From Kineosporia aurantiaca JCM 3230 (GTDB taxonomy: Bacteria; Actinomycetota; Actinomycetes; Actinomycetales; Kineosporiaceae), in assembly GCA_000719025.1 (NCBI GenBank), contig JODP01000013.1:248001-312000 (forward strand): a stretch of DNA of 64,000 nucleotides, written 5' to 3'. The position numbers and the translations under genes are program-made. A model generated the notes under the pieces. That model searched no databases. It saw nothing but the letters and a program-made list of their open reading frames with translations, and was not told where the DNA came from. Shown piece by piece: positions 34,797 through 43,094 of this stretch. Every line of letters begins with the position of its first letter. The stretch's first letter is position 1.

Positions 34797-35894
34797 CTAT
34801 TCGCTGATCAGCCGGTAGGCCTCTTCGAGCATCGAGGGCTCCGGGCCCTCGAGCCGGCCCGGCTTCGCCAGGTCGTCGAGGACGATGAAACGCATCAGGT
34901 CGCCGCGGTTCTTCTTGTCCCGCCCCATCGCCGCGAGCAACGCCGGCCAGCGGTCGCCGCGGTAGGTACGGGGCAGGCCCAGGGCGCCGAGCGCGGCGGT
35001 GTGCCGGGCGACCAGCTCCGGGGGCGTGCGGCCGGCCAGTTCCCCGAGCCGGGCCACGTACATCAGGCCGACCGAGACCGCCTCGCCGTGCCGCCAGGTG
35101 TACTGCTCGACCTGCTCCACGCCGTGCGCGAAAGTGTGCCCGTAGTTGAGGAACTCGCGCTCTCCGGACTCCTTCAGGTCGTTGGTCACCACCTTGGCCT
35201 TCACTGCGACGGCCCGCTGCACCAGGTCCCGCAGGACGCCCGAGTCCCAGGTGGTGGCCGCGGACGGGTCGTCCTGGATCAGGTCGAGGATGACCGGGTC
35301 GGCGATCAGGCCGCACTTGACCACCTCGCCCAGACCGGCCACCAGATCGGCGTGCGGCAGGGTGCGCAGCGCGTCCAGGTCGCAGATCACCGCGCTGGGC
35401 GGGTGGAAGGCGCCGACCAGGTTCTTGCCCTCAGCGGTGTTGATCCCGGTCTTACCCCCGACCGCCGCATCCACCATGCCGAGCAGCGTGGTGGACACCT
35501 GCACCACCGGGACACCCCGCAACCAGCTCGCGGCGACGAATCCGGCGAGGTCGGTGACCGCTCCCCCGCCGAGACCGACCACCGCGTCGGAACGGGTGAA
35601 GCCGGCCTGACCGAGCAGCGCCCAGCACATCGTCAGGGTCTCGGCCGTCTTGGCGTTCTCCCCGTCGGGCACCTCGATCAGCAGTGGACGCAGGCCGACC
35701 GCGGCGAGTTGCTGGTTCACCGTCCGACCCAACGCCCGCAGCGTCCTTGGGTGGATCACCGCAACCCGGGTCGCCTTCTCCCCCAACGCCTCCGGGAGAC
35801 CGGCCAGAACGCCGTGCCCGATGGTCACGTCGTAACGGCCCGGCTGACCATCGATCCCGACCGCGATCCTGGTCGCTGTGCTGTTTTCGCCCAT
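34797..35894 (-). CDS. aroB: 3-dehydroquinate synthase
   Basis: A 365-residue NAD- and metal-dependent enzyme converting DAHP to 3-dehydroquinate. VVGLGGGAVTDLAGFVAASWLRG, TTLLGMVDAAVGGKTGIN and the metal His in LNYGHTFAHGVEQ are all present. I chose ATG 35894 with GGGGAG upstream; the longer frame to 36050 overlaps aroK. It sits 2 nt after the aroK stop. Confidence 0.96.
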   Translation of the reverse strand: MGENSTATRIAVGIDGQPGRYDVTIGHGVLAGLPEALGEKATRVAVIHPRTLRALGRTVNQQLAAVGLRPLLIEVPDGENAKTAETLTMCWALLGQAGFTRSDAVVGLGGGAVTDLAGFVAASWLRGVPVVQVSTTLLGMVDAAVGGKTGINTAEGKNLVGAFHPPSAVICDLDALRTLPHADLVAGLGEVVKCGLIADPVILDLIQDDPSAATTWDSGVLRDLVQRAVAVKAKVVTNDLKESGEREFLNYGHTFAHGVEQVEQYTWRHGEAVSVGLMYVARLGELAGRTPPELVARHTAALGALGLPRTYRGDRWPALLAAMGRDKKNRGDLMRFIVLDDLAKPGRLEGPEPSMLEEAYRLISE

Positions 35895-35896
35895 GA

Positions 35897-36433
35897 CTAC
35901 TCCCCTGCGTCGCCCGCTGGAACACCCGCCACGCCAAGCGCATTCAGCACGGCCTCGGTCACCTCGTCCGGGGTAAGACCATCGGTGGGGACGCGGTGGG
36001 TGGCGATCTCGGTGTAGATCGGCCGACGGTGGTCCATCATGATCGTCCACTGCGCCCGGGGGTTACCTAGGAGCAGAGGACGATCGCGGTTGAGTCCGAC
36101 GCGACGCGCCGCATCGGTGATCCGAACGTCCAGAAACACCACAGTGTGGCCGCGCAGGGCCTCCTGGGTGCGAGGGTCGAGCACGGCTCCCCCGCCGAGC
36201 GCCAGGATCCCGACGTGCTCGTCCAGGGCTTTGCTCACAGCGGCGTGCTCGAGCTCGCGGAAGTGCGGCTCCCCGTCGTCGATGAAGATGTCCGCAATCG
36301 ACCGGCCGGTGCTCGCGACGATGTCCTCGTCGGTGTCCCGCACGGTCAGCCCGAGCCTTTCGGCCAGGGCGTGCGCAATGGTCGTCTTGCCCGCGCCGGG
36401 CGGGCCGACGAGGATTGCCACCGGCCGGTTCAC
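35897..36433 (-). CDS. aroK: Shikimate kinase
   Basis: A 178-residue P-loop kinase making shikimate-3-phosphate. Walker A LVGPPGAGKTTIA near residue 9, RDTDEDIVASTGRSIADIF (substrate Asp), ILALGGGAVLD and the LID Arg in GLNRDRPLL. GTG 36433 overlaps the aroC stop by 4 nt. Confidence 0.95.
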   Translation of the reverse strand: MNRPVAILVGPPGAGKTTIAHALAERLGLTVRDTDEDIVASTGRSIADIFIDDGEPHFRELEHAAVSKALDEHVGILALGGGAVLDPRTQEALRGHTVVFLDVRITDAARRVGLNRDRPLLLGNPRAQWTIMMDHRRPIYTEIATHRVPTDGLTPDEVTEAVLNALGVAGVPAGDAGE

Positions 36434-37656
36434 GACAGGTCCGAACGCATCAGCGCGGGGATCGCGTCGAGATAGCTCCGCACGTTGCGCGCGGTCTCGG
36501 CGACGCTGTCGCCGCCGAACTTCTCGACCAGCGCCTCGGCCAGCACCAGCGCGACCATCGCCTCGGCGACCACGCCCGCGGCCGGCACGGCACAGACGTC
36601 GGAGCGCTGGTGGATCGCCACCGCCTTCTCGCCCGTGGCCACGTCGACCGTGTCCAGCGCGCGGGGCACGGTGGAGATCGGCTTCATCGCGGCCCGCACC
36701 CGCAGCACCTCGCCGGTGCTCATCCCGCCCTCGACGCCCCCGGCCCGGTCGGTGCGACGGCGCAGCAGCCCGTCCTCCCCGCGCTCGATCTCGTCGTGGG
36801 CCACCGAGCCGCGGCGGGCGGCGGTGCGGAAGCCGTCACCGACCTCGACCCCCTTGATCGCCTGGATCCCCATCAGCGCTCCGGCCAGGCGCGAGTCCAG
36901 CCGCCGGTCCCAGTGCACGTGGCTGCCCAGGCCGGGCGGCAAGTGGTAGGCCAGCACCTCGACCACTCCGCCGAGGGTGTCGCCGTCCTTACGGCAGGCG
37001 TCGATCTCGGCGACCATCGCGGCGCTGGTCGGGGCGTGCAGACTGCGCATCGGGTCGGCGTCCAGGGCCGCCACGTCGTCCGGTCCGGGCAGCGGCGCCT
37101 CGTCCGGCGTGCCCACCGGGCCGACCGAGACGGTGTGGCTGACCAGCCGGATCCCGGCGGCCTGCTCCAGGAAGTTCGCCGCGACCTGGCCCAGCGCCAC
37201 CCGGGCGGCGGTCTCCCGGGCCGAGGCCCGCTCGAGCACCGGCCGCGCATCCTCGAAGCCGTACTTCTGCATGCCGACCAGATCGGCGTGCCCGGGCCGG
37301 GGCCGGGTCAGCGGGGCGCTGCGGCCCTGGCCGTCCAGCGGCTTGTCGTCCGGGTCGTCGGTCAGCTCGCTGACCAGCGGGTCGGCCGACATCACGGTCT
37401 CCCACTTGGGCCACTCGGTGTTGCCGACCTCGACCGCGAACGGCCCGCCCTGGGTGAGCCCGTGCCGGACCCCGCCGACCATCCGGACCTCGTCCTGCTC
37501 GAACTTCATCCGGGCGCCGCGGCCGTAGCCCAGCCGGCGCCGGGCCAGGGCGGCCTGGATCTCGGCGGTGGTGATCCGGACACCGGCCGGCAGTCCTTCG
37601 AGGACGCCGATCAGCAGAGGGCCATGGGACTCGCCCGCAGTGAGCCAACGAAGCAT
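36430..37656 (-). CDS. aroC: Chorismate synthase
   Basis: A 408-residue FMN-dependent enzyme giving chorismate. MLRWLTAGESHGPLLIGVLEG at the start, RRLGYGRGARMKFEQDEV, and ERASARETAARVALG are family signatures. First gene of aroC-aroK-aroB-aroQ; the type IV pilus genes end 54 nt upstream, so read-through from pilO is possible. Confidence 0.97.
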   Translation of the reverse strand: MLRWLTAGESHGPLLIGVLEGLPAGVRITTAEIQAALARRRLGYGRGARMKFEQDEVRMVGGVRHGLTQGGPFAVEVGNTEWPKWETVMSADPLVSELTDDPDDKPLDGQGRSAPLTRPRPGHADLVGMQKYGFEDARPVLERASARETAARVALGQVAANFLEQAAGIRLVSHTVSVGPVGTPDEAPLPGPDDVAALDADPMRSLHAPTSAAMVAEIDACRKDGDTLGGVVEVLAYHLPPGLGSHVHWDRRLDSRLAGALMGIQAIKGVEVGDGFRTAARRGSVAHDEIERGEDGLLRRRTDRAGGVEGGMSTGEVLRVRAAMKPISTVPRALDTVDVATGEKAVAIHQRSDVCAVPAAGVVAEAMVALVLAEALVEKFGGDSVAETARNVRSYLDAIPALMRSDLS

Positions 37657-37710
37657 GAGGGTGATCCTGCCACGCTGGCCGAGGCGCCTGCTGCCCCGTC
37701 CATTTCTGGC

Positions 37711-38730
37711 TCAGCTGGCCCCGGCGGTGGTGGTCGCGGCCGTAGACGGGGCGGTGGTGGTTCCGGCGCCCGGCGCGATCGGGGCCGTCGTGGCGGTGGC
37801 GCTGGGGGTGACCTCGGTCCAGGTTCCCCCCAGGGAGGCCTGGGCCGCCGCGGCGTCGGCCTTCACGTCCTCCAGCGTGGAGTCGTCGTTGAGCAGGACG
37901 AAGACCGTGCCGGTGAGGGTGAGGGTCCAGTCCGTCGTGGTGACCGTACTGGTGGCGGTGCTGGTGGCCGTGCTGGTGTCGGTGCTGGTAGCCGTGCTGG
38001 TCGCCGTACTGGTGGCGTCGGTCCCGCCGGTGGTTCCGGCCGTGCTCGAGGCGGTCGCCGTGGGGGCAACGCCCTCCTCGCCCTTGGCCGTGGCCGTCGG
38101 GGTGGCGGCGGCGGCCGCCGCGAGCGTTGCGCCGGAATTGTCGATGGAGGCTCCGGAGAGCCCGTCCGCCGTGGTGCCGCTGTTGCCGGGGGTAAGAGTG
38201 AACGCGGAGATCAGGTAAGAGCGGGCAACCTTGGTCTGGATCTGCTTGAGCCACTCCGAGAGCTGGTAGTAGTCACCGGTCAGGGCCAGGTTCATCGGCA
38301 GGGACACCAGGTCGCCGGACTGTCCCAGACCGGTGCCGGTACCGGTCGCCGCGGCCGCCGACCCGGCCAGCGTCACCAGGGTGGGGGTGCCGGGGGTGAC
38401 GGTGGTCAGGTTCACCCCGGCGGCCACCGAGGTGTCCTGAAGGTCCCGCAGGTACTGCGGGACGTCCGCGTCCGGGGTCAGCTGGGCCGCGATCTCCTTC
38501 AGCTTGGCCTTCTGCTGGGGCAGGTCGGCGGCCTGCGACTTCAGCTGGGTCAGCTTGATCTGGAGCAGCTGGGCCTGCTGGTCGGACGCCGTGGCCTGAT
38601 CGCGCAACGCGGCGGCGTCGGCCCGGCGCGGGCTGATCAGCAGGAACCAGGCGCCCACGAGCAGGACGAGGCAGAGGGCGACGGCGCTCAGGCCCCAGCG
38701 GGCGGTCCGGCTGGCTAACAAGGCAGACAA
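37711..38730 (-). CDS. pilO: PilO-like pilus assembly protein with Thr/Ser-rich insert
   Basis: A 339-residue bitopic membrane protein. One TM helix at about residues 11-33, a coiled coil (about 38-85), a ferredoxin-like part with LPMNLALTGDYYQLSEWLKQI near residue 145, then a long low-complexity insert dominated by Ser, Thr and Ala (about 205-265, coded near 37935-38030), and a Thr/Ala-rich C-terminus. PilO pairs with PilN on the PilM platform. The insert is far longer than in proteobacterial PilO (about 205 residues total). Last gene of pilM-N-O. Confidence 0.8.
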   Translation of the reverse strand: MSALLASRTARWGLSAVALCLVLLVGAWFLLISPRRADAAALRDQATASDQQAQLLQIKLTQLKSQAADLPQQKAKLKEIAAQLTPDADVPQYLRDLQDTSVAAGVNLTTVTPGTPTLVTLAGSAAAATGTGTGLGQSGDLVSLPMNLALTGDYYQLSEWLKQIQTKVARSYLISAFTLTPGNSGTTADGLSGASIDNSGATLAAAAAATPTATAKGEEGVAPTATASSTAGTTGGTDATSTATSTATSTDTSTATSTATSTVTTTDWTLTLTGTVFVLLNDDSTLEDVKADAAAAQASLGGTWTEVTPSATATTAPIAPGAGTTTAPSTAATTTAGAS

Positions 38731-38766
38731 GGGAGAGTCCTTCGGCTGACGGTGACGGGGCGCCGG

Positions 38767-39525
38767 CTAGCGCCGGGCGGTCCGGGAACGGGTGCGGGGA
38801 TTGCTCCGGTCGCCGCTCTGGTCGGTGGTGTCGGTGGCCTCCGCCTTTTGGTAGCGGCCGGACAGCGCCCGCGAGCCGACGACCCCGGTGGCGGAGAAGG
38901 TGGTGCCGGACGCGTCGGTTTCCCGGGCGGCGCTCTGAAGCGTGGCCGACTGGAGCCCACGGACCTTGTCGAAGGCCTCCATCCATTCCGCGACCAGCTT
39001 GTAGTCCGGGGCGGTGCCGGCGATGGTGAGAGAGGCCGCCGCGGCCGGGGTGAGCGGATTGGTCGCCGCCGCCCCCGAGGTCGACAGCGTCATCGAGATG
39101 CTGGTGAAGTCGACGCCCGCGGGCAGCGCCCGGTCGAGTTCCCGGATGTACCGGTACCAGGGCGCATCCCCGATGAAGGCCTGTTTGCGGGCCGCCGTGG
39201 CCGCCTCCACCTGGGCGTAGATCTTCGGTACCTCGGCGTACTCGGTCTGCTGCTGCTGCAGCTGGGTCACCCGGACCTGGGCGGCATCGGCCTCGGTCTG
39301 GGCGTCGTCCACCTGGTTCTTGGCCATCACCGTGCCGACCCCGATCACCCCGACGACCAGGACGACCGCCCCGGCCAGCAGGAACTGGGTGCGGCGGAAG
39401 GCCCGGCCCTCGACGATCTCGATCGGCAGCAGGTTGACCTTGGGCACCGGGGCCCAGCTCACCGGTTTCGGCCCGGCCTGGACCGCGGGCTCGACCTGGG
39501 TGGTCCCGCTGGAGTCCTCGGTCAT
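38767..39525 (-). CDS. pilN: PilN-like pilus assembly protein
   Basis: A 252-residue protein. The cytoplasmic KVNLLPIEIVEGRAFRRTQ near residue 29 is the PilN motif that docks to PilM; a TM helix follows (about 48-68), then a coiled coil and a ferredoxin-like domain. I chose ATG 39525, which overlaps the pilM stop in TGATG; the longer frame to 40392 shadows pilM. It lies between pilM and pilO as expected. Confidence 0.85.
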   Translation of the reverse strand: MTEDSSGTTQVEPAVQAGPKPVSWAPVPKVNLLPIEIVEGRAFRRTQFLLAGAVVLVVGVIGVGTVMAKNQVDDAQTEADAAQVRVTQLQQQQTEYAEVPKIYAQVEAATAARKQAFIGDAPWYRYIRELDRALPAGVDFTSISMTLSTSGAAATNPLTPAAAASLTIAGTAPDYKLVAEWMEAFDKVRGLQSATLQSAARETDASGTTFSATGVVGSRALSGRYQKAEATDTTDQSGDRSNPRTRSRTARR

Positions 39526-40574
39526 CAGATCGCCCCCAGGGCGAGGCCGACCGGGACGGCGGCGAGCGGCTTGATGAACTCGATCTGCTCGGCGTCCAGC
39601 CCGGTCCGGCCGACCTTGAGCGGCCACAACGGGTCGCCGAGGACGACCGGCAGGCGGGTCCCGGTGGCGAGCCGTTCGGCCAGTCCCTCGAGCCGGGAGC
39701 CGCCGCCGGAGACGACGATGCGCTCCACCGGCTGGCCGGGCGAGGACGAGCCGTAGTAGTCGAGCGAGCCGCGGATCTCGTCGACGAAGTCCTGCGAGGT
39801 GGTGGCCACGGTCCGGGACACCATCTCCACCTCGTCGCCCGAGGCGAACTGGGCGAAGTTCTGCTTCAGCCCCTCGGCCCGGTCCAGCGGCACGCCGAGC
39901 TGCTCGGAGACCGCGTCGGTGACGTCCTGGCCGCCCATCAGCAGGATCCGGACGAACCGCGGTACCCCGGCCGAGTGCACGACGATGTTGGTCACCCGGG
40001 CCCCGACGTCGATCAGTGCCTCGGTGCCCACGGTCAGGTCGGTCTGCCGGCCCATCGCCCGCAGCACCGCGAACGAGGTGAGATCGACGCTTTCGACCCG
40101 CAGCCCGGCCCTTTCCGCGCACTGCACGTTGCGCAGCACGGTGTCCCGCTGGGCAGCGACCAGAAGCCCGCGCAACTGGCGGGCGCCCTCGTCGTTGGTG
40201 ATCTCCTCCAGCGGGTAGAAGTCCAGGACCGAGTCCTCGACCGAGATCGGCAGAAAGTCGGCGACGTGGAAGGCGAGGCTCTTGCGCAGCTCGCTCTGTT
40301 CCATCCAGGGCAGATCCAGCTGCCGGACGATGACCCGCTGGTTGGCGACCCCCAGGACGACCTTCTTGGCGCCGAAACGGGTTGCGCTCCAAAGACTCTT
40401 GATCGCCGTGGTGACCGCCTCGTCGTCCACCACCTCACCGTCGCGGACCGCGCCGTCAGGCAGGACGACCTGCCCGAAGCGGTCCAGCGTGATTCCGTCG
40501 CGCCCGAACGACAGCTCCACGGCGCGGACGACCGAGGTACCGATGTCCAGTCCAATGGCCGTGCGTCGTGCCAT
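39525..40574 (-). CDS. pilM: PilM, actin-like pilus assembly ATPase
   Basis: A 349-residue FtsA/actin-like protein. AIGLDIGTSVVRAVELSF at the start (phosphate-1), LIDVGARVTNIVVHS (phosphate-2) and IVVSGGGSRLEGLAERL (adenosine motif) are clear. It forms the cytoplasmic ring of the pilus machine and binds the PilN tail. First gene of pilM-N-O, with a FliA/WhiG-like promoter 68 nt upstream. Confidence 0.9.
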   Translation of the reverse strand: MARRTAIGLDIGTSVVRAVELSFGRDGITLDRFGQVVLPDGAVRDGEVVDDEAVTTAIKSLWSATRFGAKKVVLGVANQRVIVRQLDLPWMEQSELRKSLAFHVADFLPISVEDSVLDFYPLEEITNDEGARQLRGLLVAAQRDTVLRNVQCAERAGLRVESVDLTSFAVLRAMGRQTDLTVGTEALIDVGARVTNIVVHSAGVPRFVRILLMGGQDVTDAVSEQLGVPLDRAEGLKQNFAQFASGDEVEMVSRTVATTSQDFVDEIRGSLDYYGSSSPGQPVERIVVSGGGSRLEGLAERLATGTRLPVVLGDPLWPLKVGRTGLDAEQIEFIKPLAAVPVGLALGAI

Positions 40575-40641
40575 GCCAGCAGTCCCTTCCCGTGGGGAGC
40601 GTGGTACTCGGCGCGTCCCTTGCGTCGATCGCCCAAAAGCG

Positions 40642-40670
40642 TGATCGGGAGGGGTGAAGCAGGTCTTGAG
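40642..40670 (-). promoter_or_regulatory. FliA/WhiG-like promoter upstream of pilM
   Basis: Minus strand: CTCAAG (40665-40670), 15 nt, CCCGATCA (40642-40649). The spacing equals that of the pilA and pilT candidates, and the -10 box matches GCCGATAA at 6 of 8 positions. It is 68 nt before the pilM start. Inferred by pattern only. Confidence 0.5.
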
Positions 40671-40758
40671 GGCTAGCGGGCGGTAACCGTCATTGTCACC
40701 TTTGGGTGTCAGCCAATGAGGGATGCCGGTCAGCGCCGGTCGGGTCGGTCGGGTGCGC

Positions 40759-41568
40759 TCAGCGCAGCCCGGTCAGCTCCAGGTACCGGTTCACCAGCGA
40801 GGACCCCCAGATCAGCCCGATCCAGGCCCCAGCCAGCATGAACGGGCCGAACGGGATCATGCTCTTGCGGGTGGCCCCGAACAGCGCGATGGCGACCACC
40901 CCGACCACGGCCCCGAGGATGAAGGCCGCGAAGCCCCCGACGACCGCCTCCTCCCAGCCGTACCAGCCGAGGTACAGACCCAGCACACCGCCGAGTTTCA
41001 CGTCCCCGAAGCCCATCCCGCTGGGGTAGATGAACATCAGCAGGAAGTAGAAGACCCACATCCCGATGCCGCCCACGGCCGCGCCGATCAGGTGCTTCGG
41101 TTCACCTTCGGCGAGCGCCGCCAGCACCAGCAGCGCAGCCGCAATCGGGTAGGACGGGAAGACGATCGCGTCCGGCAGGCGGTGCACGTCGTAGTCGATG
41201 ACGGCCAGGGCGATGCCGGCCGCGGCGAAGTAGAGCAGCGCGGGCACTTCCCACGACCAGCCCTTCCAGCCGGCTACGGCGGCGAAGGCCACGCCGGTCA
41301 GGGCCTCCACCACGGGATAGCGCAGGCTGATCGGCTCATCGCAGCACCGGGAACGCCCGCGCAGCAGCACCCAGGAGACCACCGGGATGTTGTCGAAGCC
41401 GCTGATCGGTTTCCCGCAGGTCGGGCAGGCGCTGCGCGGGGTGACCACGGACCGGCCCTCGGGCACCCGGATGATCACCACGTTCAGGAACGAGCCGATG
41501 ATCAGGCCGAACCCGGCGGCCACGACCACGAGCACGGCGACGGGCAGCAGCGGGCCGGACGCGATCAC
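40759..41568 (-). CDS. pilD: Prepilin peptidase PilD
   Basis: A 269-residue polytopic aspartic protease that cleaves prepilin leaders and N-methylates the new Phe. GSFLNVVIIRVPEG near residue 25, catalytic Asp residues in IDYDVHRLPD near residue 143 and GMGFGDVKLGG near residue 190. The zinc motif is odd: CPTCGKPI is normal, but the second CxxC is SRCC. No clear RBS; an inverted repeat (41569-41590) abuts the GTG start. Confidence 0.92.
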   Translation of the reverse strand: MIASGPLLPVAVLVVVAAGFGLIIGSFLNVVIIRVPEGRSVVTPRSACPTCGKPISGFDNIPVVSWVLLRGRSRCCDEPISLRYPVVEALTGVAFAAVAGWKGWSWEVPALLYFAAAGIALAVIDYDVHRLPDAIVFPSYPIAAALLVLAALAEGEPKHLIGAAVGGIGMWVFYFLLMFIYPSGMGFGDVKLGGVLGLYLGWYGWEEAVVGGFAAFILGAVVGVVAIALFGATRKSMIPFGPFMLAGAWIGLIWGSSLVNRYLELTGLR

Positions 41569-41590
41569 TCCGTGACGGTATCGTCACGGA
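41569..41590. repeat. Inverted repeat abutting the pilD start codon
   Basis: Exact 9-bp arms 41569-41577 and 41582-41590. It contains GTGAC and GTCAC half-sites, spaced 6 nt rather than the 5 nt of a BldD box. It could end the preceding transcript, hide the pilD ribosome site or bind a regulator. Confidence 0.5.
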
Positions 41591-41605
41591 AGCCCGCCGG
41601 CGGCC

Positions 41606-43093
41606 TCAACCGTCAATGATCTTGGAAAGGCTGAACGGGGAGTTGCTGGCCTTCAAGAAGTAGGGCGGCTGGGTGTACTGCAGGCGGGTGTCATAGACGT
41701 AGTTCTTGAGGTATCCGTTGGTGACCGTGTTGCCACTGACACTGCCGACCGCCCCTCGGTATTTCTGGGCGATCGCACCGTAGACGTTGAGCGTTCCCAG
41801 CGCGGCGCCCGAACTCTTGTTCTCGATCAGGAAACTGTGACGCAGAGCCAGGATCGCCGCCTGGATGTTGCTGACCGGCGTGCTGTTCAGATTGGTGCCG
41901 TTGCTCTTGACCGGGTGGTACATCCACACGAAGCCGCCGGCGATCAGGCCGATGACGTTGACCCCGCTGGTCGAATCCGGCTTCAGATCGGCAGTGATCA
42001 CCACGTCGTCCGAACCGGCGAGCGTGACCGGGGTGGCGGCCGTGCCGGACACGTACGCCGTTCCCCGGGTGCAGGCATAGTTGGTCACTGGATTGCTGGT
42101 GGTCCCCCAGGCAATCGCGGTGGAACTTCCCGTGGTGTAGCTCTCCCCGGACGCCGGATAGCCGATCGCCCCCAGAGTGCACGTCGAGGTGGAGGAGTCC
42201 ACGTAAATGACGGGAGGGATGGCAACGGTCTGCTCGGTGTTCGGGGTGCCGACGTTGTAACACCGCGACGGAGTGTCGGAGGAAGTCGTGGACGGACTGA
42301 GCACCTTCATCGTGGTGCCCTGCAGAACAATGCGGGTAGCCCCGGTGTAGTAGCAGCCGGGCCCGACCTCTCCGTCTCCGTCGACGTCCGGCTCGACGTT
42401 TTTCAGAAGGTCGTTGTTGCTGGTCGGAAGGGAGATGCTGGCCGCGTACGCCGGCGAGTTCCCGGCCAGCGGCGGAGCCTGGTTACCGACCCAGGTCTTG
42501 GCGGTGGCGGCGAGTCCCTCGGCCCCGGGCCAGCTGGTCTCGGTCTGCGGTGAGGTGTAGTTCACCGACCCGTTGATCAGGAGCGCGTCATTGGAGTGAA
42601 ATGGTCCGTTCACCACATCGCCGGTGTTCCACTGGATCAGGTTGCCGCAGCCGGACGGTCGCCCTGGGGTAGATCCGACCGCGTAGTAATAGCGCCCGCA
42701 ACTGCTGGAGACACCACTGATGTCCGGGTCGGTGGCCTCGACGTCGCTGAGATAGACGAAGTTCAGCAGACCTTTACGGCGCAGCTCGGCGGTGATCGTC
42801 CGGTTGACGGTACCGGTGTTGCCGGCCGGGCCGCTCATGCCCACCACCTGCAACCGGATCACGCCCTGCGAGGTGATGTCAGCCGCCGAACTGAGCAACC
42901 GGTACCGGTACCGGGCTGCGGTCGAGTCGGTTCCGGTGCCCTGGATCACCTGGCCGGCCAGACTGAACGCCGGGTTGCCCGTGTCGACATTGCCCAGTTT
43001 CCAGTAGTTGTCGTTCGCGTTCAGCCGCGAGATGTACTCGTCCACCCCGGCCAGCGCCGCCTGCTCGGCCGACTTGGCGTCCTGATCACGCCG
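41606..43093 (-). pseudogene. Second PilX-like copy: silent cassette or pseudogene
   Basis: Encodes 495 residues beginning RRDQDAKSAEQAALAGVDEY and ending SPFSLSKIIDG. It is homologous along its whole length to the PilX-like half of the neighbouring PilW-PilX protein. It has no start codon, no RBS, no N-terminal prepilin helix, and lies in the -1 frame relative to the preceding coding sequence. Yet its own frame is open for 495 codons, which suggests it is maintained or young. Its first 99 nt (42996-43094) are identical to the first copy, and a 51-nt block at 42830-42880 equals 44314-44364. No slippery site is visible at the junction. Confidence 0.7.
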
Positions 43094-43094
43094 G
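42996..43094 (-). repeat. 99-bp perfect direct repeat, copy in the silent cassette
   Basis: Identical base for base to 44480-44578. It covers the start of each PilX-like copy. The sequences on both sides diverge, so the block marks a recombination or conversion tract. Confidence 0.95.
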
